NCBI GenBank assembly: GCA_017613485.1
Contig: JAGADS010000144.1
Coordinates: 1-24,649 of the forward strand
Length of the DNA stretch: 24,649 nucleotides
Direction: 5' to 3'
Source of the DNA: Treponema sp.
GTDB lineage: Bacteria; Spirochaetota; Spirochaetia; Treponematales; Treponemataceae
Within the stretch, counting starts at the first letter, position 1; each line of letters begins with the position of its first letter. Both the position numbers and the translations under genes were made by a program. Below, piece by piece: positions 6,407-13,671 of this stretch. The notes under the pieces were generated by a model. The model had not been told where the DNA came from. It worked only from the letters and a program-made list of their open reading frames with translations, and ran no database searches.

Positions 6407-7542
6407 GTGAAGGATCAATATCACAGGAAGAAATCGATGCACTGTTGTCCGGTGTGGATATGGGAGGTCTGCCGTCCGCTGGGGCGTCTTCAGCTGGGGG
6501 TAGTTCATCAATAGATATTGCAACATTGCAGAAATTCGCTGAAGGATTAAAGGACAAGCTTTCAGGTAATATTTCAACAATGACAGGTGCAGATGCATCA
6601 TCAGATGCTCCGGTTGTAGAGGTATCAAACAGAGATCAGCTTCTGGCTAAAGTTCCGGAAATGGTTGTTGCTGTTATGGCAGACTTTACGACTGGTTTGA
6701 ATGGAGATCACATTTTCATCATCTCGCCTGAGTTTGCACAGAAAATTTCAAGCCTGGTCAACAAGGAAGAAAACTCCGAGCTTGACGACATGGCACTTTC
6801 GGTAGTCAGTGAGCTTGTATCATCTCATTCAGGTGCTGAAATCACGGATTTGAGTGCCGAAGGTAAGCTGCCTGGTTTAGCTGCAAATCCTGCAGAAGCA
6901 ATCAATCAGCCGAAAGCAATGGTTAGAATGCCACAGGGATCTTTTGCCCTGTTTACATATCCGCTTACAGTTGACGGAAGCCCATATACATTGTGGGAAG
7001 CAGTCAGCGCAAGCGTAGCTAATGGAATGGCAACAGCATTAGGTGGTGGTCCTGTTCAGGCATCTCCTGTTGCTTCTCCTGTTAATACGGCAGCCCCAAT
7101 GGGACAGCAGCCAGTTATGACAGGAATGCCAGGTATGGGCATGACTATGCAACAACCTGTTGGAGGTATGCAAAATATGGGTATGGCACAAAATCAGATG
7201 GGTATGCCACAGATGATGAATACACCGAACGTTCAGTCACTGCAATTTCCGAATTTACAGCAGTACGGTGGAACCGCCGAACAGGGTAACATCGGCTTGA
7301 TCATGGATGTCTTTATGGAAATGACCGTAGAGCTCGGCCGCACCAAAAAGACAATCAAGGATATTCTGGGAATGGGCGAAGGTACAATTATCGAGCTTGA
7401 CAAGCTTGCCGGTGAACCTGTAGACATTCTGGTTAACCATAAACCGATAGCAAAGGGAGAAGTTGTAGTTATCGATGAAAACTTCGGTGTTCGTGTAACA
7501 GAAATCCTTCCGGCTATTGAACATGTTACAAATCAGATGTAA
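6403..7542 (+). CDS. fliY: Flagellar switch protein FliY (CheC-like plus FliN domain)
   Basis: This 379-aa protein is the FliY form of FliN. It starts with a second CheY-P-binding-type peptide, ISQEEIDALLSG. A CheC-like domain lies at about residues 75-210. A Met/Gly/Gln/Pro-rich linker covers about 230-280 and is unusually rich in GM pairs. A FliN/SpoA domain covers about 295-375, with FMEMTVELGRTKKTIKDILG and VLINHKPIAKGE-like blocks. At the expected phosphatase motif (D/S-x3-E-x2-N) I read Ser133, Glu137 and Ser140, so the catalytic Asn looks replaced by Ser. CheY-P phosphatase activity is therefore doubtful, though alignment is needed. Translation is coupled to fliM by a 4-nt overlap. A 173-nt structured spacer follows. 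Confidence 0.95.
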   Translation: MSEGSISQEEIDALLSGVDMGGLPSAGASSAGGSSSIDIATLQKFAEGLKDKLSGNISTMTGADASSDAPVVEVSNRDQLLAKVPEMVVAVMADFTTGLNGDHIFIISPEFAQKISSLVNKEENSELDDMALSVVSELVSSHSGAEITDLSAEGKLPGLAANPAEAINQPKAMVRMPQGSFALFTYPLTVDGSPYTLWEAVSASVANGMATALGGGPVQASPVASPVNTAAPMGQQPVMTGMPGMGMTMQQPVGGMQNMGMAQNQMGMPQMMNTPNVQSLQFPNLQQYGGTAEQGNIGLIMDVFMEMTVELGRTKKTIKDILGMGEGTIIELDKLAGEPVDILVNHKPIAKGEVVVIDENFGVRVTEILPAIEHVTNQM

Positions 7543-7715
7543 TATATAGATGTTCCAATAAGCAAATTGCTTTTGGAATATCAAATGGTCCGGTATGGAT
7601 CTGGAATATATACCGAAATAAAGCGTCTTCGGAAAAGGGTGAATCCGGAGGCGCCATATTTAGTTTTAAATTGAATTCAGGGGTGGTTTCAATTTAAAAG
7701 GGTGGGGGGAAAATT
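7543..7715 (+). promoter_or_regulatory. Structured spacer/leader with four hairpins before fliO
   Basis: The fliY-fliO gap contains four inverted repeats in series. H1 is TTCCAA-T-AAGCAA (7553-7565) against TTGCTTTTGGAA (7567-7578), with one bulge. H2 is CGGTAT (7591-7596) against ATACCG (7610-7615). H3 is GCGTCTTCGG (7623-7632) against CCGGAGGCGC (7645-7654), fully paired with two G-U pairs. H4 is TTTTAAATTGAA (7664-7675) against TTCAATTTAAAA (7688-7699), 12 bp and perfect. None is followed by a U-run, so they do not look like terminators. H4 ends right beside the fliO ribosome binding site. I do not recognise a known riboswitch. mRNA processing or stability, or control of fliO translation, are the likely roles. 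Confidence 0.65.
7701..7710 (+). promoter_or_regulatory. G-rich ribosome binding site that supports the fliO TTG start
   Basis: GGTGGGGGGA lies 5 nt before TTG 7716. No ATG or GTG occurs between it and the signal peptide in that frame, so this site decides the TTG start. It abuts the 3' arm of hairpin H4 (ending at 7699). Confidence 0.6.
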
Positions 7716-8396
7716 TTGAATAGTTCAAAAAAATTCTTTGCCGTACTATGTGCTTTTTCATTTATTTTTTGTGCTTTTGCCTTTGCACAGGAGGCAGACG
7801 GCAGTCTTTCAAATCAAAAGGAAACTGAACAAACTCAGGTTTTAAGTCAAAACAAGATAAATGAAAGTCAGTACACGCTTGGTAATTCAGGCGATGCAGA
7901 TTCTGGGGATACTCCGGTAAAATCAAGTCCTTTAAGTACAGTCTGGGTGTTTTTCAAGATGATTCTGGTATTGGGAATTGTCCTTGCAATCATTTGGATT
8001 ATCTTTAAGCTGATGAAAAGATCTTCTGATACGGATAAATCCAATGATGAATTCTTAAGAAAAGTATCTTCAATTACAATAAGTCCCGGAAAGTCAGTTC
8101 AGATTATTACCCTCATCGACAAGGCGTATCTTCTGGGGGTAAGCGATAATTCAGTTAACCTGATAACGGAAATCGACGATCCTGAGTTGATTCAGGCCAT
8201 GAATCTTTATGCGGATAAGAACGGAAGGGTAGAACGTCCAAGAAATTTTGAGGAAGTACTTGAACTGTTTATGCCAAAAAAGAAAAAAAATACCGTCAAT
8301 AACTCTAGAAATACCAATGCCTTTGAAGACGGTGCGGCAAGACAGATTCTGGATTCCCTTAAAAAACAGTCTCAACGCCTGGAGAAGGGGGAATAA
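7716..8396 (+). CDS. fliO: FliO/FliZ-type flagellar export assembly protein
   Basis: This 226-aa protein occupies the fliO (treponemal fliZ) position directly before fliP. It starts with a signal peptide (KKFFAVLCAFSFIFCAFAFA, cleavage expected near AFA-QEA) and a Ser/Gln-rich periplasmic stretch. One membrane helix follows at about residues 73-97 (VWVFFKMILVLGIVLAIIWI). The cytoplasmic FliO domain includes VSSITISPGKSVQIITLIDKAYLLGV, which matches FliO well. A basic, low-complexity tail ends it. FliO helps assemble the FliP5Q4R1 gate. The start is TTG at 7716, supported by a strong G-rich site just upstream. Any later Met would remove the signal peptide. fliP starts 3 nt after the stop. Confidence 0.88.
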   Translation: MNSSKKFFAVLCAFSFIFCAFAFAQEADGSLSNQKETEQTQVLSQNKINESQYTLGNSGDADSGDTPVKSSPLSTVWVFFKMILVLGIVLAIIWIIFKLMKRSSDTDKSNDEFLRKVSSITISPGKSVQIITLIDKAYLLGVSDNSVNLITEIDDPELIQAMNLYADKNGRVERPRNFEEVLELFMPKKKKNTVNNSRNTNAFEDGAARQILDSLKKQSQRLEKGE

Positions 8397-8399
8397 AAT

Positions 8400-9257
8400 A
8401 TGAAAAAAGAACTTCAGAATTTCTTTAATAAAAAGCTTCCGAAAATTGTTTTCTTTTCCCTGATAGCGGTTTTCTGTGCATTGCCTGTTGCTTCTCAGTC
8501 AGCTGGAAATGAGGATTTTCCAAATGGATCACCTCAGGGTACGACAGAAATGAGTGAAAGAATAACGGGTGTTGATTTTCCGAACATTCAGTTCTCAGCA
8601 AGCACACCGCAGGATGGACATCAAGTTGCTTTCAGCGTTCAGCTTCTTCTTCTTCTGAGCCTTTTGACCCTTGCTCCGAGTATTTTAATTCTTACGACTT
8701 GTTTCTTGAGGTTCAGTATTGCACTGGATTTTATAAAGAGGGCACTTTCGCTTCAGCAGGTTCCTCCAACGGCAGTGTTGAATGGAATCGCACTTTTCAT
8801 GACACTTTTCTGCATGTGGCCGACATTCAACAATGTATATAAAAACGCATTTAAGCCGCTTTCTAATAATGAGATATCAATAGAACAGGCCTATGAAAAC
8901 GCAGAGGCTCCTATAAGGCTCTTTATGTACAATCAGATGGTGGACGATACCTCATACATAACGACTTTTATGTCAATGGTATCTGATACAAGACCTAAGA
9001 CTCTTGCAGATGTTCCGACCTATGTTTTGATTCCGGCCTATATCCTGCATGAGCTGACGGTGGCATTCAAAATAGGGGTGCTTTTGTACATACCGTTCCT
9101 GATAATAGACATGGTGGTGGCAAGTATTCTAATGAGTATGGGTATGATGATGCTTCCTCCTGTTCAGATATCAATGCCATTCAAACTGATGCTCTTTGTT
9201 CTTGTTGACGGATGGGGACTTTTGACCACTCAGCTTTTCCACGGTGTGGGATTATAG
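8400..9257 (+). CDS. fliP: Flagellar export gate protein FliP
   Basis: This 285-aa protein is FliP, the main subunit of the FliPQR export gate. It has an N-terminal signal sequence (about residues 15-33, ending near VASQS), as FliP usually does. A periplasmic stretch and four membrane helices follow. Diagnostic blocks are LAPSILILTTCFLRFSIALD, ALSLQQVPPTAVLNGIALFM, and LIPAYILHELTVAFKIGVLL; the C-terminal signature is MSMGMMMLPPVQISMPFKL. The GGGGGA site just before the ATG is strong. It is followed by fliQ after 21 nt, in the usual order. Confidence 0.97.
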   Translation: MKKELQNFFNKKLPKIVFFSLIAVFCALPVASQSAGNEDFPNGSPQGTTEMSERITGVDFPNIQFSASTPQDGHQVAFSVQLLLLLSLLTLAPSILILTTCFLRFSIALDFIKRALSLQQVPPTAVLNGIALFMTLFCMWPTFNNVYKNAFKPLSNNEISIEQAYENAEAPIRLFMYNQMVDDTSYITTFMSMVSDTRPKTLADVPTYVLIPAYILHELTVAFKIGVLLYIPFLIIDMVVASILMSMGMMMLPPVQISMPFKLMLFVLVDGWGLLTTQLFHGVGL

Positions 9258-9278
9258 ATTGCATAAGGGAGGATTTCG

Positions 9279-9545
9279 ATGAGTTTAGGTGATATTGCTG
9301 TTTTAATGCGCGACGGTATATGGCACGTATTCATTCTCTGTGCTCCGGTTCTTGGCGCTGCTATAATCATTGGTTTGATTGTCGCAATTTTTCAGGCTAC
9401 TACCTCAATACAGGAACAGACACTTACCTTTTTGCCAAAGCTGTTCATCATTCTTCTTATGCTTGCACTTCTTGGAGGATGGCTGCTTTCAACTATGCGC
9501 ACTTATACGATAAATCTTTTTGAATCAATTCCAAGTATGGGATAG
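9279..9545 (+). CDS. fliQ: Flagellar export gate protein FliQ
   Basis: This 88-aa protein has two membrane helices, at about residues 15-40 and 52-75, separated by the conserved IVAIFQATTSIQEQTLTFLP loop that closes the export channel. The length is normal. A strong GGGAGGA site precedes ATG 9279. It lies between fliP and fliR with an 11-nt gap to fliR. Confidence 0.97.
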   Translation: MSLGDIAVLMRDGIWHVFILCAPVLGAAIIIGLIVAIFQATTSIQEQTLTFLPKLFIILLMLALLGGWLLSTMRTYTINLFESIPSMG

Positions 9546-9556
9546 TGTGAGAGCCT

Positions 9557-10381
9557 ATGCTGAATTCGATGGTAGCTAATGCACCGGTATTCCTTTTGGT
9601 TGCAGTCCGATGCTTTGCACTGATAATGACGCTTCCTCTTTTTTCCACGCGTTCAGTACCACGTATTGCAAAAGTTACACTTGCAGCGTATTTAGCATAT
9701 CTTATTTTTCCACGCATATCGCTTACTGCCGGGATTTATTCTACCTATGCAGAATTCATTACTCCGCAGGGAGCCTTTAATCTTGAGTATGTCCTCTTGC
9801 TTTTAGGAGAGGGAATAATCGGCATAATAATCGGTTTTTTTATCTCACTTATTTTTGCTGTCTTCAGTACTGCCGGACAGTTCTTCGCATTCCAGATGGG
9901 ATTTGCCGCAAGTGAAGTATATGATTCGTTGAGTCAGGTAGAAAACCCTCTGATGGGACAGTTTCTGAACCTTATTGCAATGCTTATTTTCATGCAGAAC
10001 CACTGGTTCCAGACTCTTTTTTCAGGAGGACTTGCCGCCAGTTTTGATTCCCTTAATGCATTTTCAATTGTAGTGCATAACAAGGATCTGGCTGTGTTCA
10101 TGCTTTCTGGTCTTACATCGTTATTCCGTGATGCATTGATTATAGCACTTCCGCTGATGGGAACTCTGTTTTTAATAAACGTAACGATGGGTATTCTTTC
10201 AAAAGCGGCTCCTCAGATGAACCTGCTTGCAGAAGGATTCCCTATTTTGATTTTAACGGCATTTTTTGTTCTTGCAACAGTTCTTCCTCAGTTTGTTGAT
10301 TTTTTCATAGAGAGCTTCAGGCAGGGATTCCGTGAACTTGAAAGGCTGTTCAGGGTTTTAGGTCCGGGAGGTTCGGTATGA
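9557..10381 (+). CDS. fliR: Flagellar export gate protein FliR
   Basis: This 274-aa polytopic membrane protein is FliR, the single-copy subunit that completes the export gate helix. Family features include RCFALIMTLPLFSTRSVPRI near the N-terminus and the central GFFISLIFAVFSTAGQFFAFQMGFA segment. Later blocks are DALIIALPLMGTLFLINVTMGILSKAAPQMN and a C-terminal membrane helix. Six or so membrane segments are visible. The start has a weak GAGAG site. Its last 4 nt overlap flhB (ATGA), consistent with coupled translation of two proteins that act together in the gate. Confidence 0.96.
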   Translation: MLNSMVANAPVFLLVAVRCFALIMTLPLFSTRSVPRIAKVTLAAYLAYLIFPRISLTAGIYSTYAEFITPQGAFNLEYVLLLLGEGIIGIIIGFFISLIFAVFSTAGQFFAFQMGFAASEVYDSLSQVENPLMGQFLNLIAMLIFMQNHWFQTLFSGGLAASFDSLNAFSIVVHNKDLAVFMLSGLTSLFRDALIIALPLMGTLFLINVTMGILSKAAPQMNLLAEGFPILILTAFFVLATVLPQFVDFFIESFRQGFRELERLFRVLGPGGSV

Positions 10382-11478
10382 GTCAGGTAGACTTGAAGTG
10401 GTTCGGACCGGAAGATGAAGGTAAGACAGAGGAACCTACCGAGCACAGGCTGCGTGAGGCACGTAAAAAAGGCCAGGTCGCAAAAAGTCAGGAACTCAAC
10501 GGTGCTCTTGTATTTTTGCTCGGTGTCCTGATATTGTTTTTTCTGGCGCCGTGGATTGAGGAAAAACTCGAGGAGGTTATGAGTTTCTTTTTCAATCACA
10601 TAAATGACTCAAAGGTAGATAACGGGCAGTACGGATATATTTTCCTGCGTTATTTCCTTATTCTTTTCCTGCCATTCGGTATCATCGGTGCTGTTGCCGC
10701 AATAATATCAAACCTTATTCAGAACAAGGGATTTATTTTCTCTACGAAACCGATCAGCATGGATTTTAAGAAAGTTGCCCCTAAATTCGGTGAATATTTC
10801 AGGCGGACTCTTTTTTCCTTTACCGGTGTATTCAACATAATAAAGTCAATCGTCAAGGTTGTTGTAATAGCCATTATTGCAATTCTTGTAATACGCTCTG
10901 ACATGAACAAACTCCTGTCGGCCCTTAATGTAGGTACTCCGATGCAGGCTTTGAAGCAGTTCGCAACTACAGCCGCCAAGATGCTCGTGATATGCGCAAT
11001 ATTCCTAGTTTTTGTCGGTATTGCAGATTTCTTTGTGCAGAAGAAGGAATTCCGCAGAAAGATGAAGATGAGCAAGCAGGAAGTCAAGCAGGAAATGAAG
11101 GAGCTTGACGGTGACCCTGAGGTAAAGAGTCATCTGGATTCAGCCCAGAAGGAAATGCTAAGGCAGAACATTCCTCGTGCTGTAAAGGAAGCTGATGTCG
11201 TAATCACAAACCCTACGCATTTTGCGGTTGCTGTCCAGTGGAAGAGGGATGTGAGTGAAGCTCCTGCTGTAACTGCCAAGGGAGAAGACCGTACAGCCCT
11301 GAATATGAAGGAGATTGCACGGGAAAATGACATTCCTATCGTAGAAAACAGGCCATTGGCCCGTGGGCTCTATACAGATGTTCAAATTGGTGCTATAATA
11401 CCAGAAGTGTATTGGCGTGCCATAGCAACTGTTTATGGTCAGATTAACTACATGGAGAAAAAAAACAGTAAAAACTGA
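10378..11478 (+). CDS. flhB: Flagellar export switch protein FlhB
   Basis: This 366-aa protein is FlhB, which switches export from rod/hook to filament substrates. The N-terminus has the family motif KTEEPTEHRLREARKKGQVAKSQEL. Four membrane helices follow, at about 42-62, 88-112, 148-172 and 198-218. The cytoplasmic domain has the MSKQEVKQEMKELDGDPEVK linker and the autocleavage site NPTH at residues 278-281, with cleavage expected between Asn278 and Pro279. The conserved ENRPLARGLY block is also present. All elements needed for self-cleavage look intact. It overlaps fliR by 4 nt. The 60-nt gap before flhA contains a good promoter candidate. Confidence 0.97.
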   Translation: MSQVDLKWFGPEDEGKTEEPTEHRLREARKKGQVAKSQELNGALVFLLGVLILFFLAPWIEEKLEEVMSFFFNHINDSKVDNGQYGYIFLRYFLILFLPFGIIGAVAAIISNLIQNKGFIFSTKPISMDFKKVAPKFGEYFRRTLFSFTGVFNIIKSIVKVVVIAIIAILVIRSDMNKLLSALNVGTPMQALKQFATTAAKMLVICAIFLVFVGIADFFVQKKEFRRKMKMSKQEVKQEMKELDGDPEVKSHLDSAQKEMLRQNIPRAVKEADVVITNPTHFAVAVQWKRDVSEAPAVTAKGEDRTALNMKEIARENDIPIVENRPLARGLYTDVQIGAIIPEVYWRAIATVYGQINYMEKKNSKN

Positions 11479-11487
11479 AATTTTTGA

Positions 11488-11516
11488 TTGAAAAATTCAA
11501 CAATATAGACTATCAT
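11488..11516 (+). promoter_or_regulatory. Candidate internal sigma70 promoter for flhA
   Basis: TTGAAA (11488-11493), a 17-nt spacer and TATCAT (11511-11516) each match 5 of 6 consensus bases at the ideal spacing. A start near 11523 would leave about 16 nt before the flhA ATG, just covering the GTGGGTGGGG site. It could give the distal part of the block (flhA onward) transcription independent of flbD. Confidence 0.5.
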
Positions 11517-11538
11517 TATAAGTGGGTGGGGACTCGCA

Positions 11539-13671
11539 ATGCCAGAAAGGGAAAGGGTAGAAACAAAAAAAAGTAATGGAACGGGGATTATCTCCGTAAT
11601 TCAAAACAACTCAGTAGCAGTTGCTGTTGTGGTAACTGTTCTCATGATGTTCATTCCGCTTCCGCGTCTTATCATCGATATTGCCATGTCGCTGAATTTG
11701 GCGGTGGCTCTTATTACATTGCTTACTGTCATTTACACAAGAAGTGCGGCAAGTTTTACGTCGTTTCCTCGTGTGACTCTTCTTGTAACCCTATATGGCC
11801 TGGCAATAAACATTTCGTCAACAAGGCTTATTCTTACAAATCAGACCCTTAGCGGTCAGTCATGGCTTGTTCAGGCTTTCGGTAATATAGTTACCGGCGG
11901 AAACATAGTTGTCGGTTTCATAGTATTCATAATCCTGATTGTTGTGCAGGTTCTGGTCGTTACAAAAGGTGCTGACCGTGTTTCTGAGGTAAGCGCCCGT
12001 TTTACACTGGATGCCATGAACAATAAGATGTTTGACATTCAGAACGAATTCAATGCAGGAACAATTTCTGAGGAAGAAGCCTCAAGACGCAAGGAACAGA
12101 TTAGACGTGAAGTTGATTTTTATTCCGCAATGGATGGTGCCTCTAAATTTGTAAGCGGTAACGTAAAGGCGGGTATTTTCATTACCGTCGTTAACCTTGT
12201 CGGTGGAATCATTACAGGAATGGTTTTTGGAAATGCCACAATGGGAGAGGCATTCAAGAATTATGCGACACTTACAATCGGTGACGGCCTTATGTCACAG
12301 CTGCCGGCACTCATGCTTTCCTTTGGAACCGGTATCCTCGTAACTGGATCTTCAGCGGACGAGCTTATCGGGGACCAGATGAAACGGAACTTTTCCGTCA
12401 GCGGCATGGTATATGTCATTGTGGGTATTGCATTATGTGCCATGGGTGTGGCTTTCTTCGGACCTGCTACGATTGTTCTTGTTCCAGTCGGCATTTTGTT
12501 TATCTATGTCGGGCTCAGGATGCAGAAAATGCAGAAGGCACAGCAGATAAAGGCAGAGGCAGATGCTAAGGCAGAGAAAAGCAAGAAACAGACAGGCTCA
12601 AGCCCTGATGAAGTATCTCCCATTGTTGCCCTTGATTCTCTTGCACTTGATTTAGGTTATGCTCTTGTTCCTCTCGTTGACCGTGAGAAAGGTGCTGAGC
12701 TTCTGGAACGTGTTACAAGAATTCGTCGAGAGGAAGCTCTGGAGCTTGGACTTGTTGTTCCGCCAATTAGAATCCGTGACAGCATGAGCATTGATCCTGA
12801 GGAATATTCATTCAAAATCCGCGGTATAGAAGTTGGAAAAAGCCGTCTTAAACTCGGTTATTATATGTGCCTTAATACAGGCAGCGTAAAGAAGGAAAAC
12901 CTGATGTCAGGCGAAAAAACCGTTGATCCTGCTTTCGGCATGGAGGCGATATGGCTTCCTGAGTCTAAGAGGGCAGAGGCGGAGAGAGTCGGTTACATGG
13001 TTATTGATCCGCCGACAATCATTGCCACCCATCTTACAGAGATTATCAGGAATCATGCGGCAGATATTCTGAGCCGTCAGGAAGTAGCCTCAATTATAGG
13101 AAAAATCAAGGATACAAATCCGGTTGTCGTTGACGAAATCCTTACAGGTGATCATAAGTTTACATACGGTGAAATTGAGACTGTCCTCAAGGGCTTGCTG
13201 GAGGAGCAGGTCAGTATCCGCAATATGGTTGTTATTCTTGAGACACTTGCAAATTATGCCCCTCTTACAAAAGATCCGTGGTTCCTCATGGAAAAGGTCC
13301 GTCAGGCGCTTGGTGCACAAATCTGTCTTCAGTATGTTGATGAAAACAAGGTTCTTTCAGTTCTGATGCTGTCCCAGTCACTTGCACAGAGTCTGTTTGA
13401 GAAGAAAATAGAGCGTCCGGGACAAAAACCGATAGTTGGCTTTGATCCTGTTGACAGCAGGAAATTCCTTGAAACAGTTTCTGCGTCTGTTGCAGCTGTC
13501 AGAGACCGTGCATTCCTGCCGATTATTCTCTGTCCTGATGAAGTCAGGCTTTTGGTTCACAGTGCCATTGAGCGTGAAATGGACAGGGTTGCCGTACTTT
13601 CCCTCAGCGAAGTAATGTCTGCTGGAAATTCCATTCATGTAGAAACATTGGGGGAAATAAATGTACAGTGA
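11539..13671 (+). CDS. flhA: Flagellar export protein FlhA
   Basis: This 710-aa protein is FlhA, the export-gate component that uses the proton-motive force and docks chaperone-substrate complexes. About eight membrane helices occupy residues 20-330. The cytoplasmic FHIPEP loop contains VSEVSARFTLDAMNNKMFDI and then REVDFYSAMDGASKFVSGN. Most FlhA proteins carry PGKQMAID after LDAM, so the NNKMFDIQ here is a notable divergence in an otherwise conserved loop. After a Lys/Ala-rich linker (about 330-355) the C-terminal docking domain is normal, with VPPIRIRDSM and PTIIATHLTEIIRNHAADIL. It overlaps flhF by 11 nt. The upstream ribosome binding site is GGGTGGGG. Confidence 0.96.
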   Translation: MPERERVETKKSNGTGIISVIQNNSVAVAVVVTVLMMFIPLPRLIIDIAMSLNLAVALITLLTVIYTRSAASFTSFPRVTLLVTLYGLAINISSTRLILTNQTLSGQSWLVQAFGNIVTGGNIVVGFIVFIILIVVQVLVVTKGADRVSEVSARFTLDAMNNKMFDIQNEFNAGTISEEEASRRKEQIRREVDFYSAMDGASKFVSGNVKAGIFITVVNLVGGIITGMVFGNATMGEAFKNYATLTIGDGLMSQLPALMLSFGTGILVTGSSADELIGDQMKRNFSVSGMVYVIVGIALCAMGVAFFGPATIVLVPVGILFIYVGLRMQKMQKAQQIKAEADAKAEKSKKQTGSSPDEVSPIVALDSLALDLGYALVPLVDREKGAELLERVTRIRREEALELGLVVPPIRIRDSMSIDPEEYSFKIRGIEVGKSRLKLGYYMCLNTGSVKKENLMSGEKTVDPAFGMEAIWLPESKRAEAERVGYMVIDPPTIIATHLTEIIRNHAADILSRQEVASIIGKIKDTNPVVVDEILTGDHKFTYGEIETVLKGLLEEQVSIRNMVVILETLANYAPLTKDPWFLMEKVRQALGAQICLQYVDENKVLSVLMLSQSLAQSLFEKKIERPGQKPIVGFDPVDSRKFLETVSASVAAVRDRAFLPIILCPDEVRLLVHSAIEREMDRVAVLSLSEVMSAGNSIHVETLGEINVQ

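Noticed and set aside
7680..7709. G-quadruplex in the fliO leader
   Set aside because: The G-runs are separated by up to 16 nt and the last tract is one unbroken run of six, so a stable quadruplex is less likely than the perfect 12-bp hairpin at the same place.
8276..8290. Transcriptional slippage site (A6-G-A8) in fliO
   Set aside because: The A-runs encode a plausible basic stretch (KKKKN) and the frame continues normally. No meaningful alternative frame was seen, so there is no positive evidence for programmed slippage.
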